Below, piece after piece: positions 7,415-14,393 of a stretch of 17,372 bases of DNA. Position 1 is the stretch's first letter, and each line of letters opens with the position of its first letter. The DNA is taken from positions 1-17,372 of the forward strand of contig JASHWM010000099.1 of the NCBI GenBank assembly GCA_030044075.1. Reading direction: 5' to 3'. The translations under genes were made by a program, and so were the position numbers. The notes beneath the pieces are model-generated. The model saw only the letters and a list, made by a program, of their open reading frames with translations, had not been told where the DNA came from and ran no database searches. The stretch comes from Candidatus Rhabdochlamydia sp. GTDB taxonomy: Bacteria; Chlamydiota; Chlamydiia; Chlamydiales; Rhabdochlamydiaceae.

Positions 7415-8389
7415 ATGAAATCGCTGGTGTTATTTTTATTAATGTTTTTTTCAAGTGCGCTTGCGCAAAACCTCAATGGATATTTACATAAACATCAAAC
7501 ACCAACAATAAAATATTTAAAAGAAATTAATATTACGGAATTTGATAGCGGACTGAAAGGAGTCGATTGCATATACGTCGTAAACCTTGATGAAAGGTTA
7601 GATAAATGGGAACGCACCCATGCGATTTTAAATGAGAGCAACCTAAAAGCGAACCGTTTCCCCGCCATTAATGGATGGAAGTTGCCAAAAAGGGTCAGAA
7701 TCGAACTATCAGGTCCTTATCCTTTGCGTTTGCGCGGAGGTCAGGTCGGGTGCATCCTGTCGCATCTTTCTGTAATAAAAGACGGATATGACAAAGGGTT
7801 CAATTGCATATGGCTCATGGAAGACGACATCGAGATTGTAGGAGACTTAAACCGCATTCCTGCAATGCTATCTGAGCTTTCAGGCATAGATCCTAATTGG
7901 GACATCTTATATACAGATACAGACTTTAGAAATAGTTGGGGCGAATACACCCAGGCTTTGGACGTTGATCCCAGGCCTGACCAAATGCTCCGCCCATTGC
8001 AGTATTATTTGACAAGAACCCTCATTACAGAAACGATCCAGAAGGTCCGTAATCGTTATGGCATGCATTCTTTATTGATTTCCCGAAAGGGAATGAAGAA
8101 GATCCTTGATTACTTCTCACACATCTATTTATGGACAGCAATCGATATTGATATCCATTTTATTCCGGGGATCAAAGAATACTCTCCTACGGATGACATT
8201 ATAACGAACTGGAGGCACACTCCTCATTCGGACACGTATGATTCAAGTCCGCTAAACCCTGCAAAAGAACGCCAAAATCCCATCGAAGTGGAGCATCCTA
8301 GTGAAACACCAGGTGCAGAACCCTTTAGTTTTGAAGAACAAAACCCTGAGGCAGAAGAAATCATCGAGGAAGGGGTTTCCCAAGACTGA
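7415..8389 (+). CDS. GT25-c: divergent exported GT25 family glycosyltransferase
   Basis: A 324-residue GT25 protein clearly related to, but well diverged from, the two upstream copies. Signal peptide MKSLVLFLLMFFSSALA/Q has a textbook A-x-A cleavage site. Family landmarks: CIYVVNLDERLDKW (52-65), PAINGW (84-89), GGQVGCILSHLSVIKDGY (108-125), IWLMEDDIEIV (132-142), WDILYTDTDF, YGMHSLLISRKGMKKIL and AIDIDIHF, which stands where the upstream copies have YDMDFY. The EDD cluster is kept. The last 55 residues or so are a Pro/Glu-rich, low-complexity tail (for example PFSFEEQNPEAEEIIEEG) absent from the other copies and unlikely to be part of the enzyme fold. Only a weak AAGAAAAAAAT precedes the ATG. 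Codons are more AT-rich than in GT25-a and GT25-b, consistent with a different age or origin. Confidence 0.83.
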   Translation: MKSLVLFLLMFFSSALAQNLNGYLHKHQTPTIKYLKEINITEFDSGLKGVDCIYVVNLDERLDKWERTHAILNESNLKANRFPAINGWKLPKRVRIELSGPYPLRLRGGQVGCILSHLSVIKDGYDKGFNCIWLMEDDIEIVGDLNRIPAMLSELSGIDPNWDILYTDTDFRNSWGEYTQALDVDPRPDQMLRPLQYYLTRTLITETIQKVRNRYGMHSLLISRKGMKKILDYFSHIYLWTAIDIDIHFIPGIKEYSPTDDIITNWRHTPHSDTYDSSPLNPAKERQNPIEVEHPSETPGAEPFSFEEQNPEAEEIIEEGVSQD

Positions 8390-8407
8390 TGGCTTACGCC
8401 TGGGAAA
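8376..8407 (+). terminator. Possible hairpin at the end of the GT25 run
   Basis: TTTCCCAAG (8376-8384) and CCTGGGAAA (8399-8407) form a nine-base stem with one mismatch and a 14-base loop, overlapping the stop codon of GT25-c. No clear T-run follows, so a rho-independent terminator is only a weak proposal. Confidence 0.25.
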
Positions 8408-8542
8408 GATGGTGAATCTTTCTAGGAAGCATCACAATAATAGAAGAGATTTTGGAAGTTTGAGCGGGTAGCATTTATAAACCTAATTTAACTAGTCCTA
8501 CAAGTTCCAAAATTTTTTAAAATTCTTGCTAACAAAGAATGA

Positions 8543-8650
8543 TTAGATCATGTTTTTTTTGAACGAACTGTTGAAAAATCTTATGAAAAGAATGATCTTT
8601 CTTTAAAAGTAGAGAAGTTTAAACAGGATGCTCAGTTTATTGAAGCTTAA
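8543..8650 (+). pseudogene. Orphan coding-like tail in the gap before Exo2
   Basis: The 278-base gap between GT25-c and Exo2 holds a frame, open from just after a TGA at 8540-8542 to a TAA at 8648-8650, that reads ERTVEKSYEKNDLSLKVEKF in its middle and ends QDAQFIEA. Its charged, protein-like composition suggests the end of a lost gene. It has no start codon or ribosome binding site of its own, and I cannot match it to any neighbouring family. The rest of the gap shows only AT-rich sequence and a nine-base inverted repeat (8449-8457 with 8505-8513). Confidence 0.25.
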
Positions 8651-8667
8651 ATTAATATTAGGTACAT

Positions 8668-10152
8668 ATGAAAAAAGTTGTAGTTCCTTTCTTAGTCCTG
8701 ATGAACTTTTCATTATTTTCGGCCCCTATCAAAGTTCCGAATGAGAACTGTCCTGAAAAAGAAAGATACAAGGATCACCCAGGTGATTATCCATTTCCCA
8801 CTGAAATGACTTTCAATTTTATTTGTGACCATAAAATTAACTGGGTTTCAGATTATTTTGATCCAGATTCAGTGAAAGAGGGCGATACTATTTTTCTTGT
8901 TGATTGGCTTTTGAATTGGTTTACCAAAGAGATTCATCCAAAAATTTCAAATTCCTATATTCTCGTGTCAAATGATACTGATTCTGGGCATCCAATGCCC
9001 GGCGATAGAGTGATATTATATGATCCAAAGCTTGCTGCGTGGTTTTGCAAAAATTTTAATCTGAGCGGGCACCCTAAGCTTTTTCAAATACCAATTGGGC
9101 AAAATATTATGCAGTGGTACGGTTTTGAGAGCTATAGGGACTATTTGAAAAATTTGACTCTTCAAAACGATATACACAAAAATCACTTGATTTATTTGAA
9201 TCTCAGCACAAGAAATCATAGCGAACGCGAGGTTGTTCGAAAGTTGTTTAGTGATTCTCGGTATGTCTTCACCAGAGATTCGTTTGTAGATAGAAAGCAA
9301 TATTGGGAGGAAATGGCATCATCTAAATTCACATTTGCCCCCCGTGGAATCGGAGTTGATACAGTCAGATTTTGGGAGGCAATTGTTCTTGGATCTATTC
9401 CGGTGACCACACATAGTGTACTAGACGATTTATATTCAGGGACCCCTGCAGTGTTTGTAGACAAATGGGAAGATGTCAATGAAGAATTCCTTAATCAAAA
9501 ATATGCTGAAATTCAAACCAAAATTGTTAACGGTGAACTAACTAATAAAAAAGGTTTTTTTGATTATTGGCATGATAAAATTATCGATGTTCAACAACAG
9601 GTCCGAAATAGAACATGGCGCAATTCGAAATTGGAAACTACCATGTTTGACCAAGGTTCGTTGGACATTCTTAAAAATATTCTAGCGAAAGCATCACCTT
9701 CAGGAAAGTTTGAACTGGTCATGTTTGGTGAACTCCTTGGTTTAAAACCCTATCAAATTGCTCAGAATGATTCCAATTGTCAACATATCTACCTATATGA
9801 TTGTTTGGGCTTTGATCCAGAATTAGTCCCTCTATCTTACAAAACAAGATTATTGGTGAGCAAAAATGCAAGCAGGTTAAATTTTGTCAGTGAAGATGAT
9901 ATACCTCTAAGGAATAGAAGATTAAAAAAGAAAAATGATTCTATTCATGTGTTTATGGATCTGAGTTATTACAGGATAGACCTCAAGAAAAATTTAGAAA
10001 TACTTTACAAGAATAGCTTTTCGAAAGGATTGATCTGCGGCAATAAAGCTCAAGATGATTATGTAAGAAACCACTTAGAAAAATTTTCCATTGAGCATCA
10101 ACTCGAAATTAGCTTTTTAAATGACTTTTGGTATTTTATAAAAAATAAGTAG
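8668..10152 (+). CDS. Exo2: exported exostosin-like (GT47) glycosyltransferase with degenerate methyltransferase-like C-terminal domain
   Basis: A 494-residue paralogue of Exo1 with the same two-domain plan. Signal peptide MKKVVVPFLVLMNFSLFSA/P. The N-terminal signature DHPGDYPFPTEMTF parallels NPGDYPFATDMTF of Exo1. Exostosin block: SKFTFAPRGIGVDTVRFWEA (219-238), then IPVTTHSVLDDLYSGTPAVF. A conserved linker contains GFFDYWHDKI and TMFDQGSLDILKN. The C-terminal domain (about 345-494) has ELVMFGELLGLKPYQIA, IYLYDCLG, HVFMDLSYYRIDL, GLICGN and finally NDFWYFIKNK, each matching the same points in Exo1. Again the methyltransferase-type Gly-rich loop is eroded, while G-x-L-G-[LV]-[RK]-P-x-Q-I-A is conserved among the paralogues. 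The gene is visibly more AT-rich than Exo1. Only a weak AGGT precedes the ATG. It ends 13 bases from the convergent GT92-like gene. Confidence 0.8.
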   Translation: MKKVVVPFLVLMNFSLFSAPIKVPNENCPEKERYKDHPGDYPFPTEMTFNFICDHKINWVSDYFDPDSVKEGDTIFLVDWLLNWFTKEIHPKISNSYILVSNDTDSGHPMPGDRVILYDPKLAAWFCKNFNLSGHPKLFQIPIGQNIMQWYGFESYRDYLKNLTLQNDIHKNHLIYLNLSTRNHSEREVVRKLFSDSRYVFTRDSFVDRKQYWEEMASSKFTFAPRGIGVDTVRFWEAIVLGSIPVTTHSVLDDLYSGTPAVFVDKWEDVNEEFLNQKYAEIQTKIVNGELTNKKGFFDYWHDKIIDVQQQVRNRTWRNSKLETTMFDQGSLDILKNILAKASPSGKFELVMFGELLGLKPYQIAQNDSNCQHIYLYDCLGFDPELVPLSYKTRLLVSKNASRLNFVSEDDIPLRNRRLKKKNDSIHVFMDLSYYRIDLKKNLEILYKNSFSKGLICGNKAQDDYVRNHLEKFSIEHQLEISFLNDFWYFIKNK

Positions 10153-10165
10153 TTTTTTCGAGATT

Positions 10166-11068
10166 TTAATTGCTTTTTTTTGTTTTCCAGAATGACTGGT
10201 ACATTTTAGGATGGTTTTTTTTTATAAAATTCATAATAGAAAAGTCGCGTTCTTCATTAAACTCGTGGTAATGTTCCCAGATCAGTTTTTCGCTAATTTG
10301 ATTTTCTCTGGCTCTTGCCATTCGTACATTATGAAAAAAGTTTTCATCTCTCATGTTGTAATGATTGATACGGATATATTTATCATGAGGCATTGCGTCA
10401 GTGATTAAGTCATGGCCATCATGAATCATTACATTTCCATCGCCATCGTAATATTTTGACCCTTGCTCAATAACAAAATGGTGTGGATACCAGCATAGAT
10501 CAGCGAGTACATGATCTGGCCTTACAATACTTTTACCTACTGAATTATCAGGTTGGGATCTTTTTGAGACAGCACTAAGCCGAAACAGAAGACGCTCATC
10601 TTTCTTTAAAGTTACATTTCCTGTACCAAACATTCGCCAGCAAACATAAATACCAGCCGCATCGGAATAATGGTTTCGCAAACATTCAGTAACTGTCTTG
10701 TCTTGCATGGGCAATAAGAATTCATCTATATCGATTAAAGCAAGCCATTTAGTGGTTCCCTTTGCTTTTTTCAATGCTTCATTATACATATGATTTTGTA
10801 ATTCGATAAACCCATGCTTCCGTCTAGGGGGTGCTTGAATCACTTCGACAACACCTTCATCAATGTAAGGCTGCAGTACTTCCTTCCAGTAATCGGTACT
10901 CGCATCATTAAATAGCCAAAAATGCTCAACGCCTACCATACGATGATATTCTATCCATTCTTCAAAATAGGGGGCTTCATTTTGAAAAATTGCAGCTATG
11001 GATAGTTCATATGAAAAAACAGTGCCAAAAAAAACAGAAATGAATAGTAGAAAGAAATATTTAATCAT
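10166..11068 (-). CDS. Exported GT92 / family-2-like glycosyltransferase (DUF23-type)
   Basis: A 300-residue glycosyltransferase with signal peptide MIKYFFLLFISVFFGTVFS/YE. The start of the mature part, AAIFQNEAPYFEEWIEYHRM (25-44), then GVEHFWLFNDASTD (46-59), is the hallmark of GT92 and Glyco_tranf_2_4 proteins ('KNEapYxxEWxxYHxxxGvxxfxxYDNxSxD'). WLALIDIDEFLLP (108-120) carries the D-x-D-E metal/nucleotide-sugar motif. Later HHFVIEQGS, MIHDG and RINHYNMR fit the conserved His-rich C-terminal half of the family. In animals GT92 enzymes add beta-1,4-galactose to N-glycan core fucose; bacterial members are found in polysaccharide clusters. It follows the GT10 gene in the same direction with an 87-base gap, so the two probably form an operon. 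AGGA lies nine bases before the ATG on the minus strand. Confidence 0.8.
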   Translation of the reverse strand: MIKYFFLLFISVFFGTVFSYELSIAAIFQNEAPYFEEWIEYHRMVGVEHFWLFNDASTDYWKEVLQPYIDEGVVEVIQAPPRRKHGFIELQNHMYNEALKKAKGTTKWLALIDIDEFLLPMQDKTVTECLRNHYSDAAGIYVCWRMFGTGNVTLKKDERLLFRLSAVSKRSQPDNSVGKSIVRPDHVLADLCWYPHHFVIEQGSKYYDGDGNVMIHDGHDLITDAMPHDKYIRINHYNMRDENFFHNVRMARARENQISEKLIWEHYHEFNEERDFSIMNFIKKNHPKMYQSFWKTKKSN

Positions 11069-11155
11069 AATAGAAATTCCTAAAAAGTTTTAGCAGAGTT
11101 TTTTTAAAGTCGGCTTTTTTGTCAAATGCTAACAGTGTTGTTGTTTCAATTAGGA

Positions 11156-12082
11156 TCATAGATTGGACAATTCATATATCAGCTTCTCAAAAGTTCTTGG
11201 AGAAAACATGTCGGCTTTTTCACTGTTAAGGTAAGCTTTAATGTTGTGTATGTATTGTTCGTAGACCTCGTTAGGCATATTTTTGATAAATTGATAGAGC
11301 TGTTCATTATCTTCAAAATCGCGGTAATCGATAAAGCATTCCTTCGGGATGTATTCCTCTATGTTGGGTGCTCCGAAATAAATGGGAATGCAACCTGCAG
11401 CAAAACAATCAAAAATTTTTTCCGTGATATATCCTCTTAGAGTAACATTATTTTCGAAGCAAATAGAAAAACGATATTTATCAAGCATAGAAAATTTTTC
11501 CTTTTGGGAATGAGTGCCTCGGATTGACCCTTTATACATATCTGAAAGGGATTCAGGCGCCCAAGAACCATAAATATCAAACTCCCCAAAAGGCTTGGAC
11601 TTAAAGAAATTGGATATTGCAATTCTTTCATTTGTCCAATGCCCAGTAACTATTGTGCAAAGTTTTTTATTTTCAAACTTGGTTAAATTTTCAATCATTG
11701 GAACCATGAATGGATAATTAAAACGAAAAAATTTGATCCCATCAATTAAAGAATCATCCCAAGTGTATACTCTGGAATAGTTGTCATAAAAATTTGCATC
11801 AAAATGCCAAGGCTCCCACAAAAAAAAGACCATTTTTTCTTTTGGCATCTTTGGTAAAATTTCATGAAAAGAAAATGAATTAAACACAATAATTTTATTC
11901 GATTCATAGGGAGAAATCGTTTTAAAATAGTCAAATGAATTCACATATCGGAGCTTAAAATCTTTTGGCGCATCATTTGACTTAAAAAAAAATGTAAATG
12001 GAGAAAAATTTGAGACTAAATCAATGCTTCCTCCAAGCAATGGAGAAAAAACAATAAGCAGGATGGGAAGAATTTTTTTCAT
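11156..12082 (-). CDS. Exported GT10 (alpha-1,3/4-fucosyltransferase-like) glycosyltransferase
   Basis: A 308-residue GT10 protein. Signal peptide MKKILPILLIVFSPLLGGS; AAGG lies four to five bases before the ATG. The C-terminal half holds the GT10 signature: YRFSICFENN (203-212), GYITEKIFDCFAAGCIPIYF (217-236), then GAPNIEEYIPKECFID. The E-N and T-E-K residues bind GDP-fucose in the family. The N-terminal half has FLWEPWHF and VYTWDDSLID, typical of the acceptor-side Rossmann domain. The family makes Lewis-type fucosylated glycans in Helicobacter LPS and in the eukaryotic Golgi. Bacterial enzymes of known type are cytoplasmic or membrane-bound, so a cleavable-looking signal is unusual. It is the first gene of a likely two-gene operon with the GT92-like gene. 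The linkage and acceptor cannot be read from sequence. Confidence 0.85.
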   Translation of the reverse strand: MKKILPILLIVFSPLLGGSIDLVSNFSPFTFFFKSNDAPKDFKLRYVNSFDYFKTISPYESNKIIVFNSFSFHEILPKMPKEKMVFFLWEPWHFDANFYDNYSRVYTWDDSLIDGIKFFRFNYPFMVPMIENLTKFENKKLCTIVTGHWTNERIAISNFFKSKPFGEFDIYGSWAPESLSDMYKGSIRGTHSQKEKFSMLDKYRFSICFENNVTLRGYITEKIFDCFAAGCIPIYFGAPNIEEYIPKECFIDYRDFEDNEQLYQFIKNMPNEVYEQYIHNIKAYLNSEKADMFSPRTFEKLIYELSNL

Positions 12083-12423
12083 AAGACCTTGTTAAGCAAT
12101 GAGGAAATCCTTTTTTTATTTAATTGATAGTAAATGTTTTTTTTGTTCGTGTAAATAATTTTCAAGCTCTATGCCAAGCGAACAACTAATTGGAAAGAGT
12201 GAAAAAATACACAGTGTGAAGCGGTTTATAATAGGAGACGTTTACGAACAAACAGGGAATAGTTTGAGCAGTAAGATTCTTCCATTTGCAATAACTTACA
12301 TTCCTTCATGGGCAGAAAATTTTTTTATATTTGTAGAAAAAAAATTCTGTTCAAAATCTTGAAATAAATGCCGTATTCAACATAACTTTTAATTTTTTAT
12401 TTATCTGTAAATTTGGAGTGACT
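12083..12423. other. Divergent intergenic region with one doubtful small frame
   Basis: These 341 bases separate the minus-strand GT10 gene from the plus-strand methyltransferase, so promoters for both should lie here, but I could not pick convincing -35/-10 pairs in the AT-rich background. A 63-codon plus-strand frame at 12171-12362 contains the protein-like stretch FIIGDVYEQTGNSLSSKILP but has no Shine-Dalgarno and no family I recognise. It may be a gene remnant or chance. Confidence 0.5.
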
Positions 12424-13056
12424 ATGAATTTTTTGACAAGATTAACTGTTGCTTTCACAATGAGTGTCTTCTTACCTCTTTTTGGCAGCTCTGATGTGCA
12501 TGAACATGGTTATTGGAGTGGGGAAGACGTCATTTACGAACATCGTTTTGATAATAATCTTGCGCAAGCTTTGGTCGGTTTTTTTAAGAATGAAAATGCT
12601 AAAACCATAGTTGATTTTGGTTGTGGAATGGGGGATTACGTGAAAACTTTGCAAGAGAACCAGTTCTATTGCGAAGGTTATGATGGAAATCCTGATACTT
12701 TCAAGTTATCGGGAGGAGTTGCACATGTTATAGATTTAAGTGAGCCTTTCGATTTAAACAAGCGTTTTGATTGGGTATTAAGCTTAGAAGTAGGTGAGCA
12801 TCTCCCAAAACAATATGAACAAACCTTTATCGAAAATATAGAAAAACACTGTATTGATGGAATTGTGCTTAGCTGGGCAATAAAAGGTCAGGGGGGGCAT
12901 GGCCATTTTAATGAACAGAACAACGACTATGTAAAAGAAATCATGCAAAAGTACGGATATGTCAATGATGTCGTTGCAGAGGATCAATTAAGGGAAGACT
13001 CTTCATTGTGGTGGTTTAAAAATACGATTATGGTTTTTAGAAAACAACAGAATTAA
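12424..13056 (+). CDS. Exported class I SAM-dependent methyltransferase
   Basis: A 210-residue methyltransferase. The frame can be opened at GTG 12418, but GGAG (12415-12418) lies five bases before ATG 12424, which is therefore the start. The N-terminus MNFLTRLTVAFTMSVFLPLF is a signal peptide, with likely cleavage near GS/SD. Motif I TIVDFGCGMGDY (61-72) is complete and has the acidic residue and Gly-rich loop that bind SAM. GYDGN follows at strand 2, and FDWVLSLEVGEHLP (115-128) is motif IV. GQGGHGHFNEQNNDY (155-169) is a loop seen in a group of small bacterial and phage methyltransferases of sugar or lipid type. Unlike the exostosin C-terminal domains, all SAM-binding residues look intact. 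It is a single-gene unit: a strong terminator follows and a divergent gene precedes. Substrate unknown; export is again unexpected for a SAM enzyme. Confidence 0.82.
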   Translation: MNFLTRLTVAFTMSVFLPLFGSSDVHEHGYWSGEDVIYEHRFDNNLAQALVGFFKNENAKTIVDFGCGMGDYVKTLQENQFYCEGYDGNPDTFKLSGGVAHVIDLSEPFDLNKRFDWVLSLEVGEHLPKQYEQTFIENIEKHCIDGIVLSWAIKGQGGHGHFNEQNNDYVKEIMQKYGYVNDVVAEDQLREDSSLWWFKNTIMVFRKQQN

Positions 13057-13071
13057 ATCTTTCATGATATT

Positions 13072-13110
13072 AAAAAGCACAGCGTTTTTTAAGAATCTGT
13101 GCTTTTTATT
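13072..13110 (+). terminator. Rho-independent terminator after the methyltransferase
   Basis: AAAAAGCACAG (13072-13082) and CTGTGCTTTTT (13097-13107) form a perfect 11-base stem with a 14-base loop, and the stem runs into a T-rich stretch. It lies 15 bases after the stop codon. The A-run on the left arm would let it work in both directions. Confidence 0.8.
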
Positions 13111-13127
13111 TCCGAATAATATTCGGA
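13111..13127. repeat. Short palindrome TCCGAATAATATTCGGA
   Basis: Eight-base arms (TCCGAATA/TATTCGGA) around one central base, directly after the terminator and about 160 bases before the first beta-propeller gene. It could be an operator for a dimeric regulator or a second hairpin. The rest of the 229-base gap is AT-rich, and no promoter could be assigned with confidence. Confidence 0.35.
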
Positions 13128-13285
13128 TGCTTCTAAAAATAGTATGAGCTAAGTTTTTAAAGTTTTTTCATAATTATTTAATAGTTGTACTTATTAAAAC
13201 CCAATTTCCATTTCCGAAAAATTTTCATTGGTTTTTTTTATACTTTTATAGAGAATTCCGTACCATAAATGTATTCGGCTTTTCT

Positions 13286-14386
13286 ATGAAAAAATCTTTT
13301 TTGCTGCCCCTCCTATTACTTTTAGTTTGTTTTCTTGGGTATTTTCTTTTTTTCCGAAGCGATAAGAAAAAACCAGAGAAGTCATTTTCCAAGTTTTTTA
13401 CTGAAGTAGAATTTGCAGACAAAACCGGTCTTATTTTGGATATCAAGGATATAAAAATCCATGGTGTTGAAAGCGCTTATAACGCGTCGATTGTAAGAAA
13501 GGGAAACCATTATTTAATGGCCTTTCGATATGACATTGTTGCTGCTCACAAAAAGAGAAAAAAGTATCCCAATTACACAACTAAAATAGGGATTGTTGAG
13601 CTAGATCAGAATTTTGAGCAGACCGATCGGGATTTTTTTCCTATCGATACACATAGCGATTTTTCTGAAGATCCTAGGTTATTCGTATTCAAAGGGGACT
13701 ACTATTTGATTTACAATGATCGGATTTCCCCGATCGATCAGAAGGAATTCCGCTCTATGCACCTTGCGGCCTTGAACATCGACAATTTCGAACTTGAATG
13801 GATTACGAATCTCGATCAGCAGATCAAACCGGTAGAAAAAAATTGGGTCCCTATAGTACATAAGACCGAAACGGACGAAAAGCTGTTCCTAGGCTACAAC
13901 ATTAATCCTCATAAGGTTCTTGGTGTTGAGAATTTGCATTCGAATGAATTAAAGCATTATCTGTTTCCTGATGCTCCCTCATTCTATGCGATCAAGTGGT
14001 GGAAATGGGGTGATCCGCGTGGCGGAACCCCGGCGCAAAAAGTGGATGATGAATATCTTTCATTTTTTCACAGCTTTTTTATCGATCGCAAAAACCAGAT
14101 AAAATATTGGTACGTCATGGGAGCTTATACTTTTGAAGCAGGCGAGCCTTTTCGGATTACACGTTTTTCAAAGACACCGATCTTGTTTTCCAGCATGTAT
14201 TCCAAAGAGATCACCAACCCTATTGTAGATAAAACCAAAAGAGTGGCTTATCCAAGCGGTTATGTCCAAGGGCAATATCAAGGCAGGGATGCATTTTTTG
14301 TATCGATAGGAGAAAATGATAGCGCCATCAAAATTCTTGTCATTGATAAGGAAACCCTTTTTAAAAGCTTAAACAAGGTAAATTGA
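13286..14386 (+). CDS. Membrane-anchored beta-propeller glycoside hydrolase/phosphorylase-like protein (GH130/GT108-like), copy a
   Basis: A 366-residue protein. Residues 1-23 are a strongly hydrophobic segment followed by RSDKKKPEK with no clear cleavage site, so a signal anchor is more likely than a cleaved signal. The rest shows repeated short strands like a five-bladed propeller. Landmarks: AYNASIVRKGNHYLMAFR (64-81), SEDPRLFVFKGDYYLIYND (127-145), EKNWVPIVH (184-192), WGDPRGGTPA (241-250), YLSFFHSFF, YWYVMGAYTFE, VAYPSGYV and FFVSIGENDSAIKILVID. The E-D-P-R, G-G-T, F-H-S and G-E-N-D blocks fit the GH130 order, in which such residues hold phosphate and mannose; the related GT108 enzymes act as mannosyltransferases or phosphorylases. 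The family call is from motif memory, and GH43-like or an unassigned propeller family are alternatives. A close paralogue follows seven bases later. Confidence 0.6.
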   Translation: MKKSFLLPLLLLLVCFLGYFLFFRSDKKKPEKSFSKFFTEVEFADKTGLILDIKDIKIHGVESAYNASIVRKGNHYLMAFRYDIVAAHKKRKKYPNYTTKIGIVELDQNFEQTDRDFFPIDTHSDFSEDPRLFVFKGDYYLIYNDRISPIDQKEFRSMHLAALNIDNFELEWITNLDQQIKPVEKNWVPIVHKTETDEKLFLGYNINPHKVLGVENLHSNELKHYLFPDAPSFYAIKWWKWGDPRGGTPAQKVDDEYLSFFHSFFIDRKNQIKYWYVMGAYTFEAGEPFRITRFSKTPILFSSMYSKEITNPIVDKTKRVAYPSGYVQGQYQGRDAFFVSIGENDSAIKILVIDKETLFKSLNKVN

Positions 14387-14393
14387 AAGCGCT

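Noticed and set aside
5293..8389. Tandem GT25 genes as an assembly artefact
   Set aside because: The copies differ at many positions along their whole length and have distinct signal peptides and ends.
8449..8513. Inverted repeat ATTTTGGAA/TTCCAAAAT as mobile element ends
   Set aside because: Only nine bases, AT-rich, 47 bases apart and with nothing coding between them; probably chance.
12418..12420. GTG start for the second methyltransferase
   Set aside because: It is part of the GGAG ribosome binding site of the ATG at 12424.
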